DNA of 64,000 nt from AAA164-E04 sp964342825 (GCA_964342825.1 CAYFHO010000012.1:1-64000); one strand, 5' to 3'; shown: positions 7,569-17,852, numbered from the stretch's first letter. Notes: generated from the letters alone by a model not told the origin. Numbers and translations are program-made.

Positions 7569-10500
7569 ATGTCCCCTTGTAAGAAAATCCTTCTTATCCT
7601 TTTTTTGCTGGGCTTTTGTAAAATGACCATCCTGGCGGACGAGGAAGATTATCCGATTGTTCCTGAAGACATGGAGGTAAGTGTTTTTGCCCAGGAACCT
7701 CTGGTACGTAATCCTTGTGCCATTGCCTTTGGAGCCAATGGACGACTCTATGTCGGCATGGGACCTCAGTATCGCAAACCTACCCCCAACACCAAAGGTG
7801 ATTCAGTATATATCTTAATCGATTCGGATGATGATGGTGTAGCGGATGATCGCAAGGAGTTTGCTCGGGGCCTGAACAATATCCAGGGAATGGCATGGCG
7901 AGGGGATCAATTATGGATTGCAAATTCTCCTGATTTGACCGTGGTGAGAGATTTTGATGGAGATGACGAAGCCGATGATTATTTGCGAATCTACACTGAC
8001 CTTGGAAACATTGAACACGGATTGCATGGGTTGAATTGGGCACCCGATGGTAAGCTCTACATGTCCAAGGGTAATTCCAAGGGATTGAACCAGACACCCG
8101 ATCGGATCGCTCCCAAAGCGTTTCGCGAGCTTTGGGGGATGGACGCTCCTGAGGGAATCCCGGATTTTCCTGAACCTAAACGCTTCAGCAAGGACACCTA
8201 CCAAAATACCTTCCACGATCCCGATGACGATTGGGGACTCAATGGAGGGATATTACGATGCAATCCAGATGGCACAGGTTTGGAGATTGTGTCACGCGGG
8301 ATGCGCAATCCATGGGACATTACATTTGATTCCCAGTTTAATTGGATCGGAACGGACAACGATCAGAATCTTGGGGACAAAATTTTTTCACCATTTTACA
8401 GCGCCAATTTTGGCTGGGGGCATCCTTGGAGTTACGATTGGTTGGGAGACGATCACTTGCCGTCCGCACCTTCTGCCGGTCCGCTTTTTGAGGGTTCCGG
8501 GACAGGTGTGATTTATTGTGATATCGACGGATACCCAGATCATTACAGAGGCGTATTCTTGATCAATGATTGGATCAAAAGGGATATCTATATCTACAGA
8601 CCTCAGTGGAAAGGAGCCTGGATGCGTCCCTTGAATGAATCCCTTTCCTCCCTGGCAAGTGCCGGGACGGGGCGCACCATGGCGGCCAGCGCTGGAAGGC
8701 GATTCGATCCGGTGGATATTGAAATTGGTCCCGACAAGGCGATTTATGTTTCAAGCTGGGGCCGCCAATACGGTTCAGTAATGCGAGAGGGGCGGATGGT
8801 CAATGAAGGTCGAATTTATAGACTATGGCCAAAATCTCTTTCAGGTTTCGCAAAGGCAAGCAATGCCGGCGCTAAGGATCATCCCTCTAAAGGTCTTCAA
8901 GATTTGATTCGAAACTTGGGCAGTCACCTGCCGGTCTGGAGAACGGATTCACAGAATGCATTGGTGGAGATGGGGGAAGAGTCCATTCCTGCGTTGAAGA
9001 AGGCCTTGGCTCAGTCTGTTGAGGGAAGCAGTCTTGAGACTTGGGTGCTTTGGACCCTGGGGCGCATTGGGGTGAAGGAACGTAGCCTTGATTCCTTTTT
9101 TGAAACGCAGTGGCAAGGCCATCTGAATCGACGTTTACAATCCTTTCGGATTGCGGCGTTCCAGGCACGGGAGAGAAAAGAACAAAAATACCCAGCCTAT
9201 GCTGTTTCCGCATTGCGTGATGAGAATGCTCGACTGCGCCATGAGTCGGTGCTGGGGTTGCATCAAACCGGGGACACCCGCTGGAACCGGGAATTGCTTC
9301 GTTTGATTCAAAGTGAAGAGGATCGCTTGGTGTTTTATTCAGCCTGGCAAGCCATGCGTGATCTTTTCACCGAGTCCGAGAAGAAATTGCTGCTGAAGCA
9401 TGAGGAGCCTCCCCTGAGGCGCGCGGCTCTTTTGTGCCTCCTTGAGGATGATTTGCTTTCGGACCCTGAAATTCAAGTTATGACCCGAGATTCGGATACC
9501 ATGACGGCTTTCCTCGCTCAAAAACGATTAGGGGGAAAAGCGCAACCTGTGATCAAAGGTCCGGCAATCAAAGGCCTTTCCAATCGTTCGGCAAAAAATG
9601 CAAACCAAATTCGCAGTATGACCGGTTCGAACGAGTTCACTTCCAGAGTGGTGAAGTGGATAAAATCTGAATCCGGTCGCCAATATGAGGAAGCCACTCT
9701 GGTGAAAGGTGTGAGAGCCTACACCGATCGATCTTATCAGTTCCTGAAAATCCCCGATGAACTCGCTGGCCAATCTTTCATTCGGTCAGCCAATGACGAT
9801 GCGGACTACCACAGTGGGGGAGGAATGCAGTTCGAACTGATGTTCCCATCCAAAGTTTTCATCGCGAATGATCTGAGAGGAGAGAAAGTTCCTGAATGGT
9901 TGACTCGAGATTTCAACGCCACTGATCTCTATTTACAAACGAACGATGCCCGACACAGGCTTTTTGCTGCGGATTTTCCGGTCGGTCTGGTGAATCTAGG
10001 TTCGAATAAAGATGGGGTTCGATCACCGAAGGCCGGATACATTGTGATCATTCAACCACAGTTGATGCAGGCAAGACAGGAAACCACAGACCTTGCACAG
10101 GTTTTGGATTTGCTTCCCAAGGGGGACATTTTTAGAGGGCAAACTTTGTTTCATCATCCCAATGGTGCTCGATGTCATGCTTGTCATCGGCTTGAAGGGC
10201 AGGGGAATGCTTTTGCTCCCGACTTGAGCGACATTGGTAAAAGAGCCAGCGCAGAAATGATCGCTGAATCCATCCTGAACCCCAGTGCCGAAATTACCGA
10301 AGGCTTTGCCTCACAAACCATCGAAACCAAACAAGGGGAGACTTATGAAGGATTGATCGTTTCGGAGTCGGGACGCGAGCTTACTTTGGCAAACGCTCTT
10401 GGGCAGACGGTCAAGCTTTTGAAAACTCAGATTGAATCTCGAAAAAGTTCCAAACTTTCTTCAATGCCGGGAGGACTTGGAGATGTTCTATCACCTTCAC

Positions 10501-11519
10501 AGATTGCTGATTTGATTGCCTACCTTCAAAATTTGCCTTCAGGAAAGAAGGAAGGTGTGAATCGAAATCCTTTGAATCCAAAACAAGAAATTCAGGTAAC
10601 TGCGACGAAGGATGAAGATTCGAGTGAAGAAGAATCGGTTCTCAAAGCGAGTCCAAGGTTATTGTTTTTAGAAGATGGGATTGAGGTGTTTTTGGGGAAT
10701 CAAACAGTAATGAGGTATTATCATAAACACCCTGAAGTGCATCGTCCATTTTGGGCCCAGGTTAAAACACCAAGCGGCCAGCAAGTCACCCGTCAATATC
10801 CCCCAATAGCAGGCGTGGATGCCATGGACCATCCCCACATGCATCCGGGGCTTTCCATCGGGTATGCCGTGCTCAACGGAGTTAATTTCTGGCATAACCG
10901 TGAAGGCAAGGTGATTCATCAAGATTATTTGAATGTTGATGTGCACGGTTCCCATGCGAGTTTCAGCACCCGGCAAAGCTACATCGACTCGAAGGGCCTT
11001 GAGATTTGTGAGGAACTGAGCCACTACAAGATTGTTCCTAATACTGATGGATACCTGCTATCTTGGGAGTTTGAATATACCTCTGAAAATACCATTTATT
11101 TTGAAGTTAAAGAGGAGATGGGGCTGACAATGAGAGTTGCGACTCCTTTGGTTGTGAAATCCGGATCAGGCCGAATCCTGGCTTCTCATGGGGGAGTCAA
11201 CGAATCCGGAACCTGGGGCAAGAAGGCCCAATGGTGGGATTATTCAGGAACGATCAACAAGAATTTTCTCGGCATTCAGGTCATGTCCGGACCAGGAAAT
11301 CCTGATGTCTGGTCCCATAGTCGCGACTACGGAGTGCTGGTTGCCAATCCGTTTCCCGTAGATGTCAAAGCCAATCGAGGACATAAAACTTTCCTTCGCC
11401 CAGAAGAAACACTTCGCCTAAAATTCGGAATCCAAATCCACGAACACAAACAATCTGACGATTTTAAACCCGAGAAAATTTATCAGCGTTTTTTGGAGTT
11501 GAATGGAGACCGTGACTGA
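7569..11519 (+). CDS. Giant exported PVC-type heme protein: propeller, HEAT, cytochrome and DUF6807 domains
   Basis: This is a 1316-residue protein with a signal peptide (about 1-24). Residues about 30-420 form a sugar-dehydrogenase-like beta-propeller (the Verrucomicrobium/Pirellula 'membrane-bound dehydrogenase' type). About 440-650 is a HEAT-like helical region. A heme-binding module of the same lineage carries one c-type site, C869-H-A-C872-H873. The last about 280 residues (from about 1030) resemble DUF6807, also called PmoA-like, with HMHPG, GVNFWHNREG and HGSHASF. It probably acts in the periplasm in oxidative carbohydrate catabolism. The substrate is unknown. Family members usually carry the cytochrome or DUF6807 alone, so the fusion is notable. 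It stands alone, with a convergent gene downstream. Confidence 0.88.
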   Translation: MSPCKKILLILFLLGFCKMTILADEEDYPIVPEDMEVSVFAQEPLVRNPCAIAFGANGRLYVGMGPQYRKPTPNTKGDSVYILIDSDDDGVADDRKEFARGLNNIQGMAWRGDQLWIANSPDLTVVRDFDGDDEADDYLRIYTDLGNIEHGLHGLNWAPDGKLYMSKGNSKGLNQTPDRIAPKAFRELWGMDAPEGIPDFPEPKRFSKDTYQNTFHDPDDDWGLNGGILRCNPDGTGLEIVSRGMRNPWDITFDSQFNWIGTDNDQNLGDKIFSPFYSANFGWGHPWSYDWLGDDHLPSAPSAGPLFEGSGTGVIYCDIDGYPDHYRGVFLINDWIKRDIYIYRPQWKGAWMRPLNESLSSLASAGTGRTMAASAGRRFDPVDIEIGPDKAIYVSSWGRQYGSVMREGRMVNEGRIYRLWPKSLSGFAKASNAGAKDHPSKGLQDLIRNLGSHLPVWRTDSQNALVEMGEESIPALKKALAQSVEGSSLETWVLWTLGRIGVKERSLDSFFETQWQGHLNRRLQSFRIAAFQARERKEQKYPAYAVSALRDENARLRHESVLGLHQTGDTRWNRELLRLIQSEEDRLVFYSAWQAMRDLFTESEKKLLLKHEEPPLRRAALLCLLEDDLLSDPEIQVMTRDSDTMTAFLAQKRLGGKAQPVIKGPAIKGLSNRSAKNANQIRSMTGSNEFTSRVVKWIKSESGRQYEEATLVKGVRAYTDRSYQFLKIPDELAGQSFIRSANDDADYHSGGGMQFELMFPSKVFIANDLRGEKVPEWLTRDFNATDLYLQTNDARHRLFAADFPVGLVNLGSNKDGVRSPKAGYIVIIQPQLMQARQETTDLAQVLDLLPKGDIFRGQTLFHHPNGARCHACHRLEGQGNAFAPDLSDIGKRASAEMIAESILNPSAEITEGFASQTIETKQGETYEGLIVSESGRELTLANALGQTVKLLKTQIESRKSSKLSSMPGGLGDVLSPSQIADLIAYLQNLPSGKKEGVNRNPLNPKQEIQVTATKDEDSSEEESVLKASPRLLFLEDGIEVFLGNQTVMRYYHKHPEVHRPFWAQVKTPSGQQVTRQYPPIAGVDAMDHPHMHPGLSIGYAVLNGVNFWHNREGKVIHQDYLNVDVHGSHASFSTRQSYIDSKGLEICEELSHYKIVPNTDGYLLSWEFEYTSENTIYFEVKEEMGLTMRVATPLVVKSGSGRILASHGGVNESGTWGKKAQWWDYSGTINKNFLGIQVMSGPGNPDVWSHSRDYGVLVANPFPVDVKANRGHKTFLRPEETLRLKFGIQIHEHKQSDDFKPEKIYQRFLELNGDRD

Positions 11520-11609
11520 CTCCCACATGGTCAGGTCAAATAAAACTTCAATTGCGTTGATATACTTTGAAATGCCATTCCTTGTCTCGTTGATAGGGAA
11601 TCGAGGAGT

Positions 11610-12419
11610 TTACAATGCGACCTCGCTGTGTTGCCGTTGTGAAAATCTTCGCCAATGGGTGTAGCCAACGCTTTTTGCCAGTTGAATGGCATCCTGAAAA
11701 TTAGCCCCCACTTCGTCTGGAGCATGGGCGTCTGAACCGAAAGTTAACGCCACTCCCATCTGTTGGGCCATTTGGAGTAATGACGGACATGGATACATTT
11801 CCTTGCAGTCCTTGCGAAGTCCTGCGGTGTTAATTTCAATGGCCACATCGTGCTTGCTGGCAGCAGAAAGGAATTGCCGGTACCACGGGGTCGGATCTTT
11901 TTTGGGGCGGTAATTAAATTTTTTGCACAGGTCCGCATGTCCGATAATCTGGTATAACCCCGAGCTCGCCGCCTGGGTCAGGCGCTCAAAGTAGGCCTCC
12001 CAAATGGTGTCCACATCCCCCTGTTCCCATTGGTCTTTTTTGTTGGGATTATCGATGTCGAATTCATCGGTTATGTAATGAACAGACCCGATGAAATAGT
12101 CGAATGAACGTTTGCTTTCCAGTTCGCGAACCCAATCCTCGTGCCCTGGGATATAGTCCACTTCCAATGCCAGTTTTACCTGAAGCACTGGATAATCAGT
12201 CTGAGCTTTTCTTACATTTTCCACATAGATGTTCAGATCCTCATAATCCATGTGCCAATCATCCCAATCATCGCGCATCATGGGGTTGTGTTCTGAGAAT
12301 CCAATTTCGGTTAGCCCCTTTTCAACCGCCTGAGCTGCCAGTTCCCAAGGTTCACCCTTTGCGTGATGGCAAAGTGGCGTATGCATGTGATAATCCGCAG
12401 GTAAACTCATGTCCTTCAA
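11610..12419 (-). CDS. PHP-domain histidinol-phosphatase (HisJ/HisK type)
   Basis: This is a 269-residue PHP-superfamily metallophosphatase. The metal ligands stand in H11-M-H13-TPLCHH, GFSEHNP, the IGSVHY region, GHADL and GSDAH near the C-terminus. Length and motif order match histidinol-phosphate phosphatases of the HisJ type, which make L-histidinol in histidine synthesis. Other PHP phosphoesterases are possible because no his genes are adjacent. It is convergent with the giant heme protein. It is 108 bp downstream of, and in the same direction as, the disulfide oxidoreductase gene. Confidence 0.85.
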   Translation of the reverse strand: MKDMSLPADYHMHTPLCHHAKGEPWELAAQAVEKGLTEIGFSEHNPMMRDDWDDWHMDYEDLNIYVENVRKAQTDYPVLQVKLALEVDYIPGHEDWVRELESKRSFDYFIGSVHYITDEFDIDNPNKKDQWEQGDVDTIWEAYFERLTQAASSGLYQIIGHADLCKKFNYRPKKDPTPWYRQFLSAASKHDVAIEINTAGLRKDCKEMYPCPSLLQMAQQMGVALTFGSDAHAPDEVGANFQDAIQLAKSVGYTHWRRFSQRQHSEVAL

Positions 12420-12527
12420 CTTTTGTGGATGCCGTGTGAGTTGCCAAGTCTTTTCCTGTGAAGAGACAAGTTCCCTTCAAAGAAATCATTTTTCAGGTTT
12501 CGAAATGACTGGGCTTTTGGGAGACAG

Positions 12528-13919
12528 TTATTGTATCTGTTCAGCAATTTCCTCTGCAGGATAAGTCCAGATTTCTGCCAGGGTTGGATGATAATGTGGA
12601 ACCGATGCAAAAGCTTCCGCCGTCATCCTTTGGTGAATGGCCACTGCAACTTCATGGATCAAATCTCCTGCCATGGGACCTGTACAGGCTCCACCCAACA
12701 ATTCACCCGACTTTGCATCTGCTATTAACTTAACATTTCCATGTAATGCTTCCATGATCATCGATTTTCCGTGGTCATTGAAAGGGTAGTCGGCGGTAAC
12801 AACCGTTTTTCCTGCCGCTTTCGCCTCTTTCTCAGACATACCTACCATGGCCACTTGAGGATCAGTGAAGACAACCGACACCAGCACTCGATAGTCCATG
12901 GATTTCATGGAGGAGGGGTTCAGGATGTTGTGAGCTGCAATTTCGCCTTGCTGGATGGCGATGTGAACAATTTCGTGAGGTCCAGTGCAGTCTCCTGCGG
13001 CGTAGATATGAGGGATTTTTGTCTGCATCTGTAGGTTGGTTTGGATATGTCCTGGGCCATTATCAAGTCCGGCTTTATCCAGGTCCAGCCCGTGGGTATT
13101 GGGTTGTCTTCCCAAGGAATGAAGGACGGCTTCGGCGTAAACCGTGTGCTCTTTTCCGTCTTGATTGAAAGTTATGAATTTTCTCCCGCCCTTAATTCCG
13201 CCATCAACCAGTTGTGTATCGGTATAAATTTGCATCCCTTCCTTGCGCAGAGATTCTTCCAGAGGGATGACCATATCAGTGTCAAACGGTTTGAGAATGT
13301 GAGGGCTTCTCTGAATCACGGTGGTCTTGACTCCAAATCGCAGGAAAAATTGCGCCAGCTCCAATGCGACGGGACCTCCTCCAAGAACAATAATGGACTC
13401 CGGAAGTCGATTTAATTTGAGTACATCATCACTCGTCCATGGAGATGCTGTTTCAAGTGCACGAATGGGTAAAGGACCAACCGTTGAGCCGGTCGATATG
13501 AGAATGTTCCTGGCGGTGACTGATTTCCCGTTTTCCAAAGCCAGAGTGTTTGGGTCCTTGAAGCTGGCCAGGCATCGGATCAGTTCAAATTTTCCCGATT
13601 GTAATTGCTCCCTGCGATAGGAGGCGAAATCCTCGATCATGGCATTTTTTCTGGCCATGACCTGTTTGAAATCGAAACCAACAGTAGGAATTTTTAAACC
13701 CCAGGTGGCAGCATGATCTGCCAGGTGTTTGACTTCGGCGGCGTAGAGCAAAGCTTTTGTTGGCATGCAACCTCTGAGAATGCAAAGCCCTCCCAATTCC
13801 TCGCCTCCATCAATGACTGCCGTCTGCTGTCCACCATCTGCAAGGGTTCGGGCCGCAGCATACCCCGCACTACCACCACCTAAAATGATGGTGTCAAAAT
13901 CAAATGAATGTTTCTCCAT
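12528..13919 (-). CDS. FAD-dependent pyridine nucleotide-disulfide oxidoreductase (dihydrolipoamide dehydrogenase-like)
   Basis: This is a 463-residue class I flavoprotein disulfide reductase. The FAD fold is at residues 10-25 (ILGGGSAGYAAAR). The redox-active pair is C46 and C51 in GGLCILRGCMPTK. The NAD(P)-binding glycine motif is VLGGGPVALE, the second FAD motif is IYAAGDC, and the C-terminal base region is HYHPTLAEIW. All catalytic elements are kept. Family members include dihydrolipoamide dehydrogenase, mercuric reductase and soluble transhydrogenase. ILRG between the cysteines differs from the usual lipoamide dehydrogenase VNVG, and no 2-oxoacid dehydrogenase genes are adjacent. The true substrate is therefore open. 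Confidence 0.88.
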   Translation of the reverse strand: MEKHSFDFDTIILGGGSAGYAAARTLADGGQQTAVIDGGEELGGLCILRGCMPTKALLYAAEVKHLADHAATWGLKIPTVGFDFKQVMARKNAMIEDFASYRREQLQSGKFELIRCLASFKDPNTLALENGKSVTARNILISTGSTVGPLPIRALETASPWTSDDVLKLNRLPESIIVLGGGPVALELAQFFLRFGVKTTVIQRSPHILKPFDTDMVIPLEESLRKEGMQIYTDTQLVDGGIKGGRKFITFNQDGKEHTVYAEAVLHSLGRQPNTHGLDLDKAGLDNGPGHIQTNLQMQTKIPHIYAAGDCTGPHEIVHIAIQQGEIAAHNILNPSSMKSMDYRVLVSVVFTDPQVAMVGMSEKEAKAAGKTVVTADYPFNDHGKSMIMEALHGNVKLIADAKSGELLGGACTGPMAGDLIHEVAVAIHQRMTAEAFASVPHYHPTLAEIWTYPAEEIAEQIQ

Positions 13920-14069
13920 AGCTTCTAAAGGAATCTAATTCAGCAATGAAGGCAACGCAATGAAGCTTATTTTCATCAAGAAACTCATGCGATAGGGAGG
14001 TGAGTTAGTGAAGTTTTCAAAAACATGGTATTTCATTAATGAATAAGCGCTTGCTTAAGGTTGTTGGGC

Positions 14070-16001
14070 ATGGTTTCCTGTCTGCCAATGAAATGTAGGC
14101 TTCTATCCCACTTGGCAATTGTTACAGCTATTTTTGTCATTTCCTTTGGATCTTTGTTGAGTTGGCAAATCACAGCTGATGAAGGTTTTGTCCGGAGAAT
14201 TGTTGGTGGCCAAGAAGCAGACAGCAATGAATGGCCATGGATGGCGGCGCTCATCAGTGCGTCTGCCGATTCTCCTGCCGGCGGCCAATTTTGTGGCGGA
14301 GCATTGATTCACCCTTGGTGGGTTGTGACTGCAACTCATTGTTTGACCGCCGAAACGGCTGATTCATTTGAAGTAGCCATTGGAATCCATGATCTGCGCA
14401 ATGATGCCCCTGATTCCTATCGTCGCGTTGCCATTCAGGAGGTTTATCTTCATCCAGCTTATGAAACAGGATTGGATCCATCGATTGATGGTGACATTGC
14501 TCTCCTACGCCTCGCCGAACCTGTGTTTGACGTTCCTGTTTTGCCCTTGGTTCATCAGTACGAACTGATTCGACCCGGTGTGAATGGAACGGTTATTGGG
14601 TGGGGATTAACCTCAGATGGCGGGGAAGGATCGGAGGTTTTATTGGAGGTGGAACTTCCCATTGTTTCTCATGAGGTCGCCAATGCAACCGGAGCTTACG
14701 ATGTGGATTTAACAGCTGACATGATCCCCGCCGGATTCGCAGAAGGCGGCAAAGATTCATGTCAAGGGGACAGCGGTGGACCGTTTGTAGTGCCGAATGA
14801 AAATGGAGGCTGGGGCCTGGCTGGGGTGGTCAGTTTTGGAGCGCCTGCCGGATGTGCTGCTCCAAATGCTCATGGTGTGTATGCCAGTGTTCCTTATTTT
14901 TTCAATGAGTTGATGGCACTCATGCATGCAGGATATGAACAGTGGCGACTTGAAAACAACATCAGTTCCATTTTGGGGGACACGGACGGTGATGGTGCCC
15001 TTGACTTTGCTGAATTTGCCTTTGGCAGTGATGCCAACGATCCGTCAGACCGTCCTGAAATTAAGTTTGTTCAGACAGCGGGCCCTGGTGGAGAAATCGT
15101 GCCCGGTGTTGAATTCCATCAGGCAAGAAGTTTAAAGGAAGTGAGCTATATCGTTGAATCTTCACTGGATTTGGAAAACTGGGTTTCTGTTGAGGGTGGC
15201 GATTTAGAATTGAATCAGGAAAATCGTCGGATCTTTAAAACCCCTGATGCAATTTCAAGTCAAGCCACTCAATTTTTACGTGTCCGAGTTGAGCCATCCT
15301 CTGATGCAGAAGCTCCTCGTTTTTTTCAGCATGCCATTCGTTTGAAAGGAATGTTGGATCAAACCAGAGAATTTCTGTTCAGAGCCCCCGAAACTCCTGA
15401 ATCAATCACGCTCCAATATTACGCTGATCAACAGAACTTTGAGCCCAAGCTAACAGTGACTGATGAACAATCGGGTCAATCCCTGGCTACCGTCACAGAG
15501 CTTCAAGAAGGAGAAATTCGTCATACATTTACCACCGAGCCCGGCCAGTTGTATCGTATTCAGCTCGCCAGTGTGAATGGGCAGGCAAGTGGCCCTTATC
15601 ATTTTAACTTACCTCCGGTTGAGCCTTCAGAGGACGGTGAAGGGGGGCAGGGAGGTTTGGATGGATTTATCACGTTAGGGGATCAGGTGGAAGGGGTGCT
15701 TGACGAATCAGATTTGGTGGATGTCGGTGTGTATGGTGATGAATACTTGCTGACAGGCACCAATGCCGGCGACACCATTCGCATTACCTTGGCCGCTGGA
15801 AATGCGAATCCGGATTTTCTGCCTGTTCTTGTCATTCTGAACGCTGTTTCCTTTGAGGATGTGGCGGATTCATATGATCAGGAAAATGAAGAGGTGTTTG
15901 TGACTTTCAGCCCTGAAGAAGGTGAACAGTATTTAGTTCTTGTCAGTAATCTGGAAGACGGCCAAAGAGGCGCCTATATCTTGACCGTTGAATCGCTTTG
16001 A
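14070..16001 (+). CDS. Secreted trypsin-like serine protease with carboxy-terminal accessory domains
   Basis: This protein has 643 residues from ATG 14070; a TTG at 14061 would add three. A signal peptide covers about 1-36. The S1 protease domain starts at R-IVGGQEA (43-50), which looks like a trypsin-type activation site. It has the triad H90 (in TATHC), D142 (in DIALLRL) and S235 (in GDSGGP). After about 290 comes a calcium-loop-like DTDGDGALDFAEFAFG. The rest is beta-rich: a module common in verrucomicrobial secreted proteins, and two regions resembling pre-peptidase C-terminal (PPC) domains. It probably degrades protein outside the cell or in the periplasm. There is no obvious operon partner. 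Confidence 0.88.
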   Translation: MVSCLPMKCRLLSHLAIVTAIFVISFGSLLSWQITADEGFVRRIVGGQEADSNEWPWMAALISASADSPAGGQFCGGALIHPWWVVTATHCLTAETADSFEVAIGIHDLRNDAPDSYRRVAIQEVYLHPAYETGLDPSIDGDIALLRLAEPVFDVPVLPLVHQYELIRPGVNGTVIGWGLTSDGGEGSEVLLEVELPIVSHEVANATGAYDVDLTADMIPAGFAEGGKDSCQGDSGGPFVVPNENGGWGLAGVVSFGAPAGCAAPNAHGVYASVPYFFNELMALMHAGYEQWRLENNISSILGDTDGDGALDFAEFAFGSDANDPSDRPEIKFVQTAGPGGEIVPGVEFHQARSLKEVSYIVESSLDLENWVSVEGGDLELNQENRRIFKTPDAISSQATQFLRVRVEPSSDAEAPRFFQHAIRLKGMLDQTREFLFRAPETPESITLQYYADQQNFEPKLTVTDEQSGQSLATVTELQEGEIRHTFTTEPGQLYRIQLASVNGQASGPYHFNLPPVEPSEDGEGGQGGLDGFITLGDQVEGVLDESDLVDVGVYGDEYLLTGTNAGDTIRITLAAGNANPDFLPVLVILNAVSFEDVADSYDQENEEVFVTFSPEEGEQYLVLVSNLEDGQRGAYILTVESL

Positions 16002-16027
16002 TGGATCAGTCAGGATTTAAATGGGTG

Positions 16028-17776
16028 TCACGCATTGCTTTTGGATCGTGCATAGCTTTCAGCCAGAGACTCGGGCGATTGTCCGAGTCGGTATCGAAGC
16101 ATCAACTGCCCCATTAACAGGTAGGTTTTCAAAATACCATTGGCAAAAAAACGGCGGGAGGATGTGGTGACGGTTGCATCTGCCAAGGCCAATCTACCAA
16201 GCGGTTTCAGTTTTTTGCACAATTCGAACTCCTCCATCAAGGGAACCTTTGGGATTCCATCGATTGTTTGCAGGGCATCTCTCCGAACAAATATCCCCTG
16301 GTCTCCGAAAACGTATTTGCCAAACATGATGCGTGGCAAACATCTGAACTTGGAGCCGGTCAAGAGCCAGTGTCGACGATCGAATTGCTTCCAAAATCCA
16401 CCCCCTACGACCGTTGGATCCTTAAAGCATCTTAACATGCTCTCGATACCATCGTTGGGCAGACGTGTGTCCGCATGGAGAAACAAGATCACATCGCCAG
16501 TTGAACGCTTGGCTCCTTGGTGCATCTGAAGGCCTCGACCTTTAGGGCAATGAATGATTTTAAACGGATATTTTTTCGCCTGGATCAATGTATCATCTGT
16601 GCTTCCTCCATCCGCGAGAATCCATTCTGCTTCAGGTGCTCGAGACTTCAGGTTGGAAGCGATTTCTCCAATTTGGTCAGCTTCATTCAGGGTTGGAATC
16701 ACGATCGACACCTTTATGGGCTCGGGTAAAGGCTTTGCCTTTTGTTGACGGAAAACTTCCAACTGCCAGACCAACAAACCTATAAGAGCCCAAAGGAAAT
16801 AAACACCCAGCGTTAAGAGTGCAGCTGTCACCGCATCCTCACCTGGGATGGAGTAAATTCCCAAAAGGATGAGTGCCGATCCTTCTCGTAATCCAGCTCC
16901 GCCGATACTGATTGGTAATCCCGAGATCATGGAAATAACCGGAAAGATCCATAAAACATTCCACCATTCAAAGGAGACAGAACTGACTGCTTTCAGGTTG
17001 AAAACCATGACCAGACTCAGGGACAGATGAACGATGGTCGCCGCAAGGGCCGCCTTTGATGCTACTTTGGGTTTGTCCCATAAAATGGCTCCACTTCGTC
17101 TTAATTGATTCAGGAAGATGCCGAATTTCGAAACACCATTTCCTTTCCATTTGCTTAATCCCCAAATACAGATCGCCAGAAAACACACAAGACCAAGTGC
17201 CCATAAAATCGGAAGTCGTAGCTGTGTCCATTGAAAGGAATCAAAGCCTCCTGAAAAATATCCAGTCAGAGCCATCAACACTCCAAATGTCAGTGCACCT
17301 ATCAATCCAAAAAAGCGATCCAACGGTGCCACAGCCAGAACATCAGTTACCGGAAGTCGGTACCAGCGGGCATAAATCATGGACTTGATCAAATCTCCGC
17401 CGGCAGCGCCAAATAAAAACGTGTTGAAACAATGCCCCAGGGTGACGGCCCTGAGCGTGGCTTCTGGATGGATGGTGGCTCGACTTAATCTTAACATCAA
17501 ATGCCAGCGATAAGATGCGAACAGCAAATTCATAACAAACGTGAGGAAGGACAGTATGATCCAGCCAGGTTTTGCGTTCTTGATAGATTCAGCCAGTGTT
17601 CCCGGTTCCAGACGCTGATAAATAAAAAACAGCAGAATGCATGACACCAACAAGCCAAGTCCACGCATGACAATCACCTTTGTCTTGCTTAGATTTTTGA
17701 GTATTCCACCTGTTGTGGAGTTGTTTTCGGTTTGACTCATGGGCAAATCAGCTTGGCTGAAACCGGCACATACCAT
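16028..17776 (-). CDS. Fusion: flippase-like membrane domain plus family 2 glycosyltransferase
   Basis: This is a 582-residue protein. Residues about 35-325 hold multiple membrane helices of the UPF0104 / lysylphosphatidylglycerol synthase TM family, with the typical GAAGGDLIKS and GGAGLREGS motifs. Residues about 345-580 form a GT-A glycosyltransferase: SIVIPTLNEADQIGE, LADGGSTDD, and FLHADTRLP with a D-x-D-like site. It closely matches the TIGR04283 group (rSAM/selenodomain- or arsenosugar-associated). It may make and translocate a glycosylated lipid at the inner membrane; that is inference. The initial 16 residues are poorly conserved, so MSQTENN is an alternative start. It is divergent from the sigma factor gene. 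Confidence 0.85.
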   Translation of the reverse strand: MVCAGFSQADLPMSQTENNSTTGGILKNLSKTKVIVMRGLGLLVSCILLFFIYQRLEPGTLAESIKNAKPGWIILSFLTFVMNLLFASYRWHLMLRLSRATIHPEATLRAVTLGHCFNTFLFGAAGGDLIKSMIYARWYRLPVTDVLAVAPLDRFFGLIGALTFGVLMALTGYFSGGFDSFQWTQLRLPILWALGLVCFLAICIWGLSKWKGNGVSKFGIFLNQLRRSGAILWDKPKVASKAALAATIVHLSLSLVMVFNLKAVSSVSFEWWNVLWIFPVISMISGLPISIGGAGLREGSALILLGIYSIPGEDAVTAALLTLGVYFLWALIGLLVWQLEVFRQQKAKPLPEPIKVSIVIPTLNEADQIGEIASNLKSRAPEAEWILADGGSTDDTLIQAKKYPFKIIHCPKGRGLQMHQGAKRSTGDVILFLHADTRLPNDGIESMLRCFKDPTVVGGGFWKQFDRRHWLLTGSKFRCLPRIMFGKYVFGDQGIFVRRDALQTIDGIPKVPLMEEFELCKKLKPLGRLALADATVTTSSRRFFANGILKTYLLMGQLMLRYRLGQSPESLAESYARSKSNA

Positions 17777-17852
17777 CAGTTTTTACGACAGGATTCAATT
17801 TTTTTAGACAAACAGGATATGTTGTGACGCTTTACTTAGTGGAACAGGTCAA

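Noticed and set aside
14061..14069. TTG start of the trypsin-like protease
   Set aside because: ATG 14070 with an upstream AAGG is at least as good, and the extra three residues add nothing.
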